Of a stretch of 64,000 bases of DNA, positions 1-9,479 are shown one piece after another. Under the pieces are notes generated by a model. That model was given only the letters and a program-made list of their open reading frames with translations, was not told the origin of the DNA and ran no database searches. The stretch is from Isoetes taiwanensis. Lineage: Eukaryota; Streptophyta; Lycopodiopsida; Isoetales; Isoetaceae. The first letter of the stretch is position 1. Each line of letters starts with the position of its first letter. The translations under genes were made by a program, and so were the position numbers. The stretch covers positions 1,514,827-1,578,826 of the forward strand of contig JAJEKV010000133.1 of assembly GCA_021234155.1 (NCBI GenBank). The letters are read 5' to 3'.

Positions 1-690
1 GCCCAATTTAGATGTCGCAATAGAATGATTAGAGATCTAAGCCTAATTTCCAGTCCCATTTCGTTTTGGCCATTGTGACCAAATTGATTCCATTACACAA
101 ACCGGGCGAAATTAATTTTCTTGGAATGTTCCTGGATTTGCTCTGAGTAGACAAATCTGGCGGGCACCCAATTTGCTGTGTCTGGATTTGCTCTGCTTCT
201 TACATACTTGACGACCTTATAATTCTCAGAGATAAGCTCAAATATTCTAGAAGCTCCAGAAATGTGGCCTAGAGATCTCCAGTCTAATGCTGCTCCTTTA
301 CATCCTCTTGAGAAATACAACAGATATCTCTCAAAATCTGGAGGATTTCTTCAAGTTTTTTTTTTCTGGAAGCTTGCAAATAGCTTGGTGGGATTCTACT
401 CGAAATTCCTAGATCCGGCCTGTTTGCTTTATGGTTTGAAGATGTCTTTAGACACACCGATCAAGCTCAAAGCTGCGGTAGCATCGGCATCATCGAGATC
501 ATGCCCTTAGCTTTTTAGAACACTTAGATTCAACTACTTAAACATGAAAACCGATTAGGAAGGCGATGGTGGTTTGGATCCCAATCCTACAGATTTTGTA
601 AGGGAGGCGGGGCAAGATGCCTTATATCATTTCCAACAAATTCTACTCAAACTCGATTCATAAAAGGCGGAATAAGCGACCTCTAATTAT
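1..690. other. Left edge, no recognised gene
   Basis: Only short open frames occur here, such as a 75-codon frame on the minus strand at 93-320. None shows a recognisable domain. A short phrase (tctggatttgctctg-like) occurs twice near 130 and 181. Nothing else can be supported. Confidence 0.5.
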
Positions 691-813
691 GCTTTAGACC
701 TTGTAATTTGTGGATTTTTCTTTTGAACCTGACTAAATCCGGCACTCTAGTTTACGCTCTAGATCTTGTAAATTGTAGGCTTTTCTTTTCAACGGACTAG
801 ATCCAGGCAGATT
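691..813. repeat. 65-bp imperfect tandem duplication
   Basis: Two imperfect copies begin at 691 (gctttagaccttgtaa) and 756 (gctctagatcttgtaa), and both run on to a 'gactaaatcc/gactagatcc' phrase. The period is about 65 bp. No coding function is apparent. Confidence 0.6.
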
Positions 814-1729
814 ACGTTCTATGATCAAACCAAAAGAAAAACTTCGTTTGCTCTAGCTTTGAATCCTAGCTTAACAAGATATCCTCTTCCTTCTATGCGA
901 ACTTCTTCTTTCTATTTGCGAGCCCTTGTAGCTCGGGCCGCCCGCAGACTTGAAGCTTGCTTGTTGGCCCGCCTCAAGCTTGAAGCTTGACCGCCATACG
1001 AAAGTTGGCAGCCACATCGCGGATGTTCTACCGCCATAGCCTCAAGCCGTGGTGAGGTACTATTAGGATTTTATTAGGGTTTTACCAGTTAAAGAGTTGT
1101 AGCCATTGGATTATTTTTTAATCAATCTTGGACGTTGAATTATGCAAGAGTTTTTTCTTAGCTTAAATGAATTGTTTTGCAAATATGCATATTGCCCCAT
1201 TAAGATCACACTTCCATAACACCATTGAATGTCATCAGATGTGATGCTAATCGTTAAATGGGGCGGTCGCCTAATTTCATTATTGCTTGGCCCTTTTCCT
1301 TTGACTAATAATCTCCTTTGACATTAACATTTACATGGATAATTGCAGGATCATTAATCCCAAAAAAAGCCCAGATGTGAAAAGCCCGCCTAGAAAAGTG
1401 TTCTAGCTGATGAGGAATTGCAGTCAGATGATGTGCGACTAGATATTCGAAGCTTTAATATTGCCAAATGATTAGCTCTACTTTCAATTGCTATATGAGA
1501 TCTTCGGAAACTATATGGTGTCTCAATGAATTTGTTACTATCTTAATGTTGTACTTTATTTCATTGTGCACAAAACGCAATGTCGTGGATATGCTCATAT
1601 CACAAACCGCCGCATTTGAAGGCTCTGGGTTCGCCTACTTTTGCCGCCTCATAATAGGATTCAATCTAACATATTCCATTGTTTTGCTCCTAAGAACCCC
1701 GTATTCTAGACAATAGCTACCATTTGAGA
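814..1729. other. Non-coding stretch before copia fragment
   Basis: No domain is recognisable. Around 950-990 the phrase cttgaagcttg is repeated. A copia LTR might be expected to the left of the reverse transcriptase fragment, but no LTR pair or primer-binding site could be found. Confidence 0.4.
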
Positions 1730-1760
1730 TATATATGGACTTGAGAAAAGTCCATATATA
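1730..1760. repeat. Perfect 13-bp inverted repeat (hairpin)
   Basis: TATATATGGACTT (1730-1742) and AAGTCCATATATA (1748-1760) are perfect inverted copies separated by GAGAA. The right arm directly abuts the ATG that opens the copia reverse transcriptase fragment. Confidence 0.85.
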
Positions 1761-2440
1761 ATGAAATTGTGCATAAAATTGCAAAATGATGGGAATCTCT
1801 ATAGATTTGAGCAAAATGGAGAATATTGCATTATTGCACTCTATGTAGATGATTGTATTATGGTTGCAAGCTCTATGAAAATTCTAAACGTATGGAAAGG
1901 CATATTAAAATCTAGGTTTCAAATGTCAGACCTAGGTGAACTTAAGAAGTCTCTTGGGATCGAGGTTGTTAGAAACAGAGAACAGAAATGGATAAAGTTG
2001 CATCAAAGTACACATGTAGAAAATATGCTGAAAAGGTTTAAGCTAATGATGCCAAACCATCAAAGATTCCAATAGTGACTGGACATAGACTAACAGATGT
2101 ACATGATGTCTCAAATGATGAGGTAATTCAAATGCAAAATGTACCTTACAGAGCTTTGGTTGGATGCCTATTATTTCTGGCAAATAGTATTCGACCTGAC
2201 ATAGCCTATGCAGTCAATATTTTGAGCAGAAGAAATCGTGATGCTACTAAAGAACATTGGGAGGCAGCAAAACGAGTTCTTAAATATCTAAAGGGGACTC
2301 AAACTCATGGTATATGCTTTGACTCAGAAAATCTAACTATGATGTGTTATAGTGATGCAGATTGGGGAGGAGATCTACCTACTAGAAAATCAACTTCTGG
2401 CTATGCTATATATTTAGGAGGAGGTGTGATAACTTGGAGA
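1761..2440 (+). pseudogene. Ty1/copia polyprotein fragment (RT C-terminal part to RNase H, truncated)
   Basis: This is a remnant of a Ty1/copia retrotransposon polyprotein, which copies element RNA into DNA. The first frame (1761-2075) carries the catalytic YVDD box (ALYVDDCIMV), followed by the conserved SRFQMSDLGELKKSLGIEV stretch. A frameshift near 2038-2050 moves the reading into the frame that continues from about 2041 to 2551, with YRALVGCLLFLA, RPDIAYAVN and KRVLKYLKGT. RNase H begins at CYSDADWGGD and KSTSGY, but homology stops after GVITWR, before the usual 'SSxEAEY' part. The upstream gag, protease, integrase and fingers of RT are absent, and no LTRs were found. It is related in its YVDDC motif to the copia fragment at 61.3-62.6 kb. 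It is a dead element. Confidence 0.9.
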
Positions 2441-3940
2441 TACTGCTTTGGGGCTCAAATGGAGAGCAAGAGTCGAATGGAGAGCAAGAGCTTTACCTGG
2501 ATGATTTTTTCCGTCGCAGAATACTCCACCGAGAGGAGCAAGAAAAAGTGAGAGATTGTTTGGGGCAGAATCGGGAGGAAGCATGGATGGATTTAGACCC
2601 TAAACACTCAATCATGGATGGCGGAGGAGATTGCTGCCCACGATCTTCTCATTTGCCATCGAGAATAACGCCTCCACACCTGCCATCGAAAATTAACTCA
2701 GAAGAGAAGAATGAAGGAAAAAAAATTGTGCCCAGAAAATGAAGAAATCGGCGTAACATTTGCCAGAAAAAGTGTAAGCACCGGTGTTAGCACTGCCGGA
2801 AAGCCACATTTTAAATAAGTAGATTCGTGGCTCTGATATACCATTATTATACTATCATTCGGGGTGTGTTTTGACTTTTCGTGGCCATTAGATCATACCA
2901 CAATTTGGGGAATATTCCCTATGCATCCATATATGATCCGTCCGCTCAAAGTCAAGATGGGGTCAAACAGTCCCATGTTGACCCGATTTGTAAGGGGGCA
3001 ATTAATAATACAAATCCAATGGTTATCATTCTCACATCAAACGTACAATACAAGAAGCATACAATATATAGCAAACGGAACTTCTCACAGCAAACCTTTC
3101 TTGCTTCTATTTCTTCAGAGGAATGAACCTCTTTGTTTCACCAAAAGACAGAGCAAAATAAATAGATACACAATAGAAAACACAGCGACACCGACAGCAG
3201 AGCAAACATACCCTAAAAAAACACACAAGAAACAGAAGAATCAGTCCAGGCTTAGATGCAAATCGACCTTGCTCCATTGCTCAGTGACAAGCCTGTCGGA
3301 ACTAACAAGGTTGGGTCCTAATAGGGGTTTCCTCTGTGGAAACCTCATTTCTTACTGAAACAATGCAGAAGAGGCGGCTAGAGCCCTGTGGTCGCCAATC
3401 CCGCTATGGTATGCCTTAAGGAGCGTGGCTTAAGCTTGCAGCAGAACACCAGAAACCTGACTATGGCTATGGCCAGACATGCAACTGCGGCAGGGCCCTG
3501 GCCACCTCCACAAGACCCGTCACCGCAATAGAAAACATCTGAAACCCTAGATGCTCGCGTTTGGAATCAAGGTGCCACCATCAACTTATACGGTATTCTG
3601 ATATGAATACCAAAAATAACCTTTAGAAATCTTAGGTTATAAAGATACGGTTTGTGATTTCGGCCACATTAGCTTCTTAGTTTTATGAAAATAGTAATCC
3701 TACAAATAAATTTGGGACCCTGTAAATATCAAAAATAATAACCTCATTATGAATATACATTTGGGACACCATAATTTGACTACCTAGATTAAGCTTATCC
3801 CCACATATATGCTTATGATAGAGTTTACATATTCTAAGTAGCCTATTCCAGAAATTAAGTTAATCATTAGGTCCATGCAAATAGTTATACATTATATCTC
3901 CCCAACCACGAAATATCGGATGCCGTCATATTATAGTCGG
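2441..3940. other. Intergenic stretch with an 18-bp tandem and a small hairpin
   Basis: Directly after the copia truncation the 15-mer AATGGAGAGCAAGAG occurs at 2458-2472 and 2476-2490. A perfect 7-bp hairpin GGTATTC/GAATACC lies at 3592-3611. Open frames of 100-164 codons (2434-2742, 2864-3358) lack recognisable motifs, and the longer one has no ATG start. No gene is claimed. Confidence 0.45.
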
Positions 3941-3984
3941 TGCTAAATCTCAAAAACCCCAGAAGCCCACAAAAACGCCGTGTA

Positions 3985-4658
3985 TTAAATGGCAAAACAC
4001 TAACCACACTTGAACCGCAAATATAAGTCACTTCTACAAGTGACATTTATTCCAACACAAATGCCAAAAATATGCACACACTTCTAAGGCACATGCATGG
4101 CACTTACTAATATGTCATTTATGCAGGTCAAAATGGCAAAACTTAGTACACTTAAATTCAGTGATGACTTTATCATCCTCTAGCTGCTTCTAAACTATAG
4201 AAATGGTGGCGATTTTTTCCTATTTTTTCAACATTTTTATAGAAACGAATTTAGTAGAATTGGATGTTTTACCATAAAATTGAGGTTTTTACTGTAAAAT
4301 GTCCATTAATTTGGCGAATTTACTATAATTGGGATGCAATATTATCAAATTTTGGCGATTTTATGAAGTTCTTTACCATACGCATCCTAGTAAACCATCG
4401 AATCCAGATTTTAAAAAATGGTAAAATATAGCAACTTTACGAAGTTTCACACCTTAAAGTCATCACTGCTTTAAATGGCACATAAATGACACCAATATAT
4501 GTGCCATTTATATGACCAACAAATGGCAAAATAGTTGTCACTTAAATGGCATATACTTGTCACGTTTGTTCATTTGCCAATTACAACGACCCAAATGGCA
4601 AATTCATGAAAATGTGTCATTTGTTTGTGCCATTTGTGCTCATTTTTGTAGTAGTGAT
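3985..4658. repeat. AAATGGCA-rich subterminal-type repeat array
   Basis: The phrase AAATGGCA and its inverse TGCCATTT recur many times in both orientations, on both sides of a nested MITE. The right side ends with ...TTTTTGTAGTAGTG. Clusters of short direct and inverted subterminal repeats next to a TAGTG end are typical of non-autonomous CACTA elements. No matching CACTA left end was found, so the class remains an inference. Confidence 0.45.
4159..4468. mobile_element. 310-bp MITE with 14-bp TIRs
   Basis: CAGTGATGACTTTA (4159-4172) and TAAAGTCATCACTG (4455-4468) are perfect terminal inverted repeats. The flanks are cttaaatt (left) and ctttaaat (right), a plausible but imperfect 8-bp target duplication in the surrounding 'acttaaatggcac' repeat. 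The interior is AT-rich, non-coding, and has several GGCGAAT/GGCGATT phrases. The TIR start CAGTG and the 8-bp flanks favour a hAT-type MITE. Confidence 0.7.
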
Positions 4659-6024
4659 TTGATTCCATTTCTACAACAAGGAGGTTTACTTCATATGAAT
4701 GTTACTTGAACATCTACAAAGCAATTATATGAATTCACTTATCTACTCATAATTTACGGCAACACAAAATGTAGCTGCATATTTAAATTGTTTATATAAT
4801 GCTCACTGCAGACGAACTTGCCATGCTTATAACAACCCTTTCCTCTATGTTGCTACCTAGCCATTAGAGCTATATACTGCAAGAGAACTTAAAATCCTGC
4901 AAAATCTTGCTTGAACATGATATTGCAAAATCCTGCAAAGTCAATCCGGTTATAGAATAAATTTCCATTTTGATTTGGTAGGGATAAGGAGTCGCATGAA
5001 TATGGAGAAGAAATGGAGTTCCATAATTCAAGCAACTCCCTTCCAAAATTGCTATTATGAGAGACGGTTGATGCACAGATTGATGGAAGGTTTGCCTCTA
5101 GGGAAATTTGAATTCAACTAGCATGGTAGACAATTGATACATCAGATTGAGAGACTTTACCTCCGAAAACAATCGAGGGAAGGGCACGGGAGATGCAACT
5201 CGGTAAAGCCCTAAATCCATTTCGTTACTTTCTTTTGTTTTATTTTAGTTGGAGACAAAATCGCTAAAAGATGAATTTTTTTCTAAAGACTGTCGTTATT
5301 GTGGGGCATAAGGCCAAAGTCTAACAACCCACTACTACTTAAGGCAAACGCCTATCCCTTGGCTGGAGATTTCTATCATTACAAAAAAAATCCTAGTCAT
5401 CACCTCTTAGAAAGCCCTTTTGTAATCTCAAAATATCCGTCATGGAGGTACAAGAAAAATCAAGAATGCCTTGAAATCTATGATGCTGCGAACAAACAGA
5501 AGATCCTAGAACTGAAATGAATACGGAAGATCGCATGGACTTGGGTCAACAACAAATAAACATGGTTGCAACGAAAGTGACCGTTGATATAAATGGGAAT
5601 CTCAATGTTGTTAATGAATCTCCATGATAGAGACAATTATTGTAACAAAGAATCCTTTCTGATGAAATATCATGAAATAAATGTTGTTGTATGATACGAA
5701 AATCTAATAGTCATTCAATGCAAAACTTGAATTTTTTCTGCATGAGCCCCCAACTATCAAAATGTGGCCCACTTTAATAAAATGTGACTTACTGACCTAG
5801 TAAGCATACAAAACATTATGATCTTGTAGTTTTAGTACTTTTAGGAGGCCATATGTGACCAAATGCTCATGTGCTAGTTTACGTAAAAACTAGTTAGGCA
5901 ACTTTGTGTCTTATCTTCCAATCCCTTTGTGCCATGTCAGAATCTCCATTTACTAATAATATTCCATTTTTGTCAACATTTTAGCTGACACTTTTACTAG
6001 TATTTTATTTTGCCTAATTATTTT
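4659..6024. other. Intergenic stretch, nothing recognised
   Basis: AT-rich sequence with only short open frames (for example 5299-5520, 73 codons, no domain). No hairpin, LTR or gene motif stands out. Confidence 0.4.
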
Positions 6025-6302
6025 ACAAGGAAGACCATTTAGGAAGCAATGGGATGTCAACTATGCCAAATTTCTACAGTTCCCATCCTGAATTATAAAA
6101 GTTCTTTCATGATTTGTTTAAGCATTTCGATTTTATTTTTATTATCATTACTTGTAGGCATTTTCCTTCTTACAAGGAAGACCATTTAGGAAGCAATGTG
6201 ATGTCAACTGTGTGCACTGTGTGCAGTTCCCATCTTGAGTCATAAAAGTTCTTTTATGTTTTGTTTAAGCATTTCGATTTTATTTTTATTATCATTACTT
6301 GT
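6025..6302. repeat. 147-bp tandem duplication upstream of the subtilase
   Basis: Copy 1 starts at 6025 and copy 2 at 6172, both with acaaggaagaccatttagg. Both continue through ttaagcatttcgattttatt and end with tatcattacttgt. Copy 2 is slightly shorter and diverged in the middle. The pair lies about 440-715 bp upstream of the subtilase start codon, so it may include promoter elements. Confidence 0.85.
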
Positions 6303-6689
6303 TGCGGTGATAATCCAAACGTGCATGAGCTATGAGCTGAGCTCCCCAGTTGCCATGTTGTAGGCAAGATAAGGATCCCCTAGACGTGGATGATAAGACT
6401 TCCATGACATGACAAACAAGGAATGTAGTAGAAATTCCTTTAGATAACATGGAAAATCATATGCCAGCAGATGTGCCAGGAATAAATGAAATGCATCTAG
6501 GCGTGCATGTGCATGACGATCTAGATGTAGACTAGATGTGGATTCGGAGGCCAGTTGAAGGTCCTGCCCCTGGAATGGTGGCAGACTGAAGATTTCTTCT
6601 CTTAAAGAATTGTTCGGACTTTCATTTTCATTAACTAAGTTATTTCGCAGAGAAAACTATTAACTAATACGATGCCTATGCTGCAGGCT

Positions 6690-6698
6690 CTATATAAG
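6690..6698 (+). promoter_or_regulatory. TATA box of the subtilase gene
   Basis: CTATATAAG lies about 41 bp before the start codon at 6739. A start of transcription around 6720-6728 would give a very short 5' leader. This is a canonical plant TATA sequence in the right place. Confidence 0.75.
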
Positions 6699-6738
6699 CA
6701 GCAGCCGATGCACAAGAAAGCATAGTCTATTAGTAATC

Positions 6739-8970
6739 ATGGACAATGCCACTCTCAAGATGTTGCTTCTGCTGTTCTTGCTTTTTGTTCCCATTTCTGC
6801 AATTGATGAGCCTATCTTTTCCTACATTGTCCTGCTTGACAAATCCAAAATGCCAGTAATTGAATCTGTCCTTGGGCATGAGCAGCGCTACTCTTCGATC
6901 ACTACCAAATTGATCCATGTTTACAGCTCTACATTTCATGGATTTGCAGCCCATATGACTGAAACCCAATTGATAGAAGTGCAGAAGCTGCCAGAATTTG
7001 TGGCCAGTTTTCCTGACAAAATGGTACATCTGCACACGACACACAGTCCAGAGTTTCTAAAAGTAAGTCCATTGTCTGGGCTATGGCCTGCAGCAAATTA
7101 TGGGAATGATGTGATAATCGGGGTAATAGACTCAGGGATATGGCCAGAGAGCAAGAGCTTTGACGATACGGGGCTAGATGCAGTGCCTGAGAGATGGAAA
7201 GGGATCTGCGAGGAAGGGGACCAATTTAATGGGTCAAACTGTAACAGGAAGCTAGTAGGGGCAAGGTACTACTATCAAGGGTACGAGGCAAGCATCGGTA
7301 AAATTGACTGGGCGACAGAATACAAGTCTGCGAGAGACAGCAACGGGCATGGGACACACACAGCATCTACGGCAGGAGGAAGTGTGGTATTTGGGGCGAA
7401 TATGTTCGGCTATGCAAGCGGAGCTGCTACAGGGATGGCGCCCAGGGCCAGAATTGCTGTGTACAAAGTATGCTGGGGAGACTGTGCCTCGTCTGATATT
7501 CTGGCCGGAATCAACCAGGCTGTGGCAGATGGAGTGGACGTCCTTTCTATCTCCCTAGGGGGCGATGATGAAGCACTAGATTACGACCAGGATGTCACTG
7601 CAATTGCTGCATTTGGTGCCTCCACCCATGGCGTCTTCGTTTCTGCCTCTGCTGGAAACAGCGGACCTGAGTCTGCCACTGTATCCAATGTAGCTCCTTG
7701 GCTTACCAGCGTTGCTGCCAGCACCATAAATAGGATTTTTGCTGCTACGCTAATCCTTGGAAATGGCAAGACTTTCCACGGCCAGACTCTCACCAGTTCT
7801 TCCGTATCTCAACATTCGTCAACTTCACTTGTTTATCTATATTCATGCACTTCCAGGTCCATAAATTCCACTGTTGTAAATGGGAAAATAGTGGTATGTG
7901 ATGAAAGCAGTGGAACTGTTTCAGCCGGTATTGCAATTTCAGAAGCTGGAGGAAAAGGCATGATAGCCGTGATGTCCTCAAGCTTGGGTAATTTTACACA
8001 GCCTAGTATCTACACATTACCAGCTTTAGCAATTACTAATGCAGATGGCAAACAAGTGCAGCAATATGTCAAGTCAACCAAATCAGCTAGTGCCAGAATC
8101 AAGTTCTATGGCACACAAATTGGTCCAATACCTGCTCCACAAATGGCTTACTTCTCTTCTAGAGGTCCTAATTCTATTACACATGATGTCTTAAAGCCTG
8201 ATATCACTGCTCCTGGTTTTAACATTCTAGCAGCATGGTCTGGGGCCAATTCGCCCTCCGAAGAAAAGGGTGATACAAGGAAGGTACTTTATAACATAAT
8301 ATCAGGAACCTCCATGTCATGCCCACATATCAGTGGCATAGCTGCTCTTCTCAAGGCTGCTCATCCTGCATGGAGCCCCGCGGCTATCCGATCCGCAATC
8401 ATGACTACTGCCTACACCATTGACAACACTGGCAAAAATATTTCAGAGTCAACAACAGGTCAACCTGCAGATGTATTTGCATATGGATCAGGCCATGTTG
8501 ATCCTCAAAGGGCCCTCTCTCCTGGCCTTATATATGACCTCACTGAGCAGGATTACATCAATTTCTTATGCAGTCATGGCTATAGCAGCAAGCAGATTAG
8601 CACATTTACACAAGATTCTTCCATCTCTTGTCCTTCTAGCATCCCTGCGGCTAACGATTTCAACTATCCATCCCTTACTGCAGCTTTGAACTCAACTGCT
8701 AGCTTGGTGTCCACTACCTTTGGCAGAAAGGTGACCAATGTAGGCCCTGCTTCTTCTACTTACTTTGCCTCTGTTGTAGCTCCAAAAGGCATGACCATTA
8801 ATGTCATCCCAAGCAAGCTTATCTTCTCAGCTAGTACGACTACACTGAGCTTTCAAGTCCAGGTGTCTGCTTCCAGCCAGAAGTCTAATACCTATTTATC
8901 TGGTGGGGTGTTGACTTGGTCAGATGGTAAGCACCTTGTTAGGAGCCCAGTCACACTCTGGTTCATTTAA
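6739..8970 (+). CDS. Secreted plant subtilisin-like serine protease (subtilase, S8)
   Basis: An uninterrupted 743-codon frame begins at an ATG 41 bp after a TATA box. It encodes a subtilase, an endopeptidase that normally acts in the apoplast or cell wall. A signal peptide spans about residues 1-21 and an I9 prodomain about 27-99. The mature enzyme probably starts near TTHSPEFL (about 100). The catalytic residues are D131 (GVIDSGIWPES), H204 (NGHGTHTAST), oxyanion N307 (SASAGNSGP) and S525 (SGTSMSCPH). A protease-associated insert fits about 340-460. The C-terminal fibronectin-like region (about 640-743) carries the family signature WSDGKHLVRSP. The length matches normal plant subtilases (about 740-780), and the absence of introns is common in the SBT1 group, to which it probably belongs. 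Several NxS/T sites suggest glycosylation. All key residues are present and no frame damage is seen, so it is probably functional. The substrate cannot be read from sequence. Confidence 0.97.
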   Translation: MDNATLKMLLLLFLLFVPISAIDEPIFSYIVLLDKSKMPVIESVLGHEQRYSSITTKLIHVYSSTFHGFAAHMTETQLIEVQKLPEFVASFPDKMVHLHTTHSPEFLKVSPLSGLWPAANYGNDVIIGVIDSGIWPESKSFDDTGLDAVPERWKGICEEGDQFNGSNCNRKLVGARYYYQGYEASIGKIDWATEYKSARDSNGHGTHTASTAGGSVVFGANMFGYASGAATGMAPRARIAVYKVCWGDCASSDILAGINQAVADGVDVLSISLGGDDEALDYDQDVTAIAAFGASTHGVFVSASAGNSGPESATVSNVAPWLTSVAASTINRIFAATLILGNGKTFHGQTLTSSSVSQHSSTSLVYLYSCTSRSINSTVVNGKIVVCDESSGTVSAGIAISEAGGKGMIAVMSSSLGNFTQPSIYTLPALAITNADGKQVQQYVKSTKSASARIKFYGTQIGPIPAPQMAYFSSRGPNSITHDVLKPDITAPGFNILAAWSGANSPSEEKGDTRKVLYNIISGTSMSCPHISGIAALLKAAHPAWSPAAIRSAIMTTAYTIDNTGKNISESTTGQPADVFAYGSGHVDPQRALSPGLIYDLTEQDYINFLCSHGYSSKQISTFTQDSSISCPSSIPAANDFNYPSLTAALNSTASLVSTTFGRKVTNVGPASSTYFASVVAPKGMTINVIPSKLIFSASTTTLSFQVQVSASSQKSNTYLSGGVLTWSDGKHLVRSPVTLWFI

Positions 8971-9265
8971 ATATCACTGTATATACCACTAGATATATAC
9001 ATCTACTATATATCAAGCAAAATAATTTCACAATTCAAGTTTGAATTTGAATCATCCTCTCCATATTTCAGAAAAGAAAGCACTTAAATGGGACATGGCT
9101 TTATCTTTGAATTAGATTGATAATCAGAGCACAATTTAAGTTGATATGAAACAAATCACTAAATTTGAAGTTTTTTTTCTCATTGTAGGGTTGTAGGAAG
9201 TTCTATACATGATGTGTTATTTTGAATATCTAGCATAAATTGCTCTTCCTACAACACTTTCTCAA
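8971..9265 (+). other. Subtilase 3' flank
   Basis: AT-rich sequence follows the TAA stop. An AATAAT near 9021 could serve as a polyadenylation signal. No other gene is apparent. Confidence 0.4.
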
Positions 9266-9413
9266 GGCCCCGAAGGGGCCGCATTGTCGTCGTTGTCGTA
9301 TATTACCCCCCTTTTAAATCCCATATACCTCTACACATATATTAAATCCCCCCTAAAACCCCCTTTTGTTTGGATACATATTCATACGAGGAGTGACATA
9401 AACAGCGAGAGCC
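9266..9413. repeat. Dispersed C-rich repeat, copy A (with GGCCCC-gaa-GGGGCC hairpin)
   Basis: A hairpin GGCCCC-gaa-GGGGCC (9266-9280) is followed by a C-rich core (9341-9413) containing ccccctaaaacccccttttg, then a catattca phrase and cagcgagagcc. The same core recurs at 29,881-29,953 (also preceded by a GGGCCC-gaa-GGGCCC hairpin) and at 53,896-53,965. All three have the same orientation. The element class is unknown. Confidence 0.75.
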
Positions 9414-9447
9414 TCTTCTTTTTTCGTCCTTGTAATTGTACAATACA

Positions 9448-9476
9448 CTAGGAACGTGTGCCCGGCGATGCCGGGC
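9448..9476 (-). mobile_element. Helitron 3' terminus
   Basis: Read on the minus strand, the hairpin GCCCGGC-atc-GCCGGGC (9460-9476) is followed by eight bases and then CTAG, with T as the next base. A short GC hairpin about 8-12 bases before a CTRR end, followed by a T target, is the hallmark of a Helitron 3' end. The element body would extend to the right; its 5' TC end was not found. Confidence 0.7.
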
Positions 9477-9479
9477 ATT

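Noticed and set aside
2864-3358. A 164-codon plus-strand open frame
   Set aside because: No ATG at its start, no domain, and a composition like the surrounding non-coding DNA.
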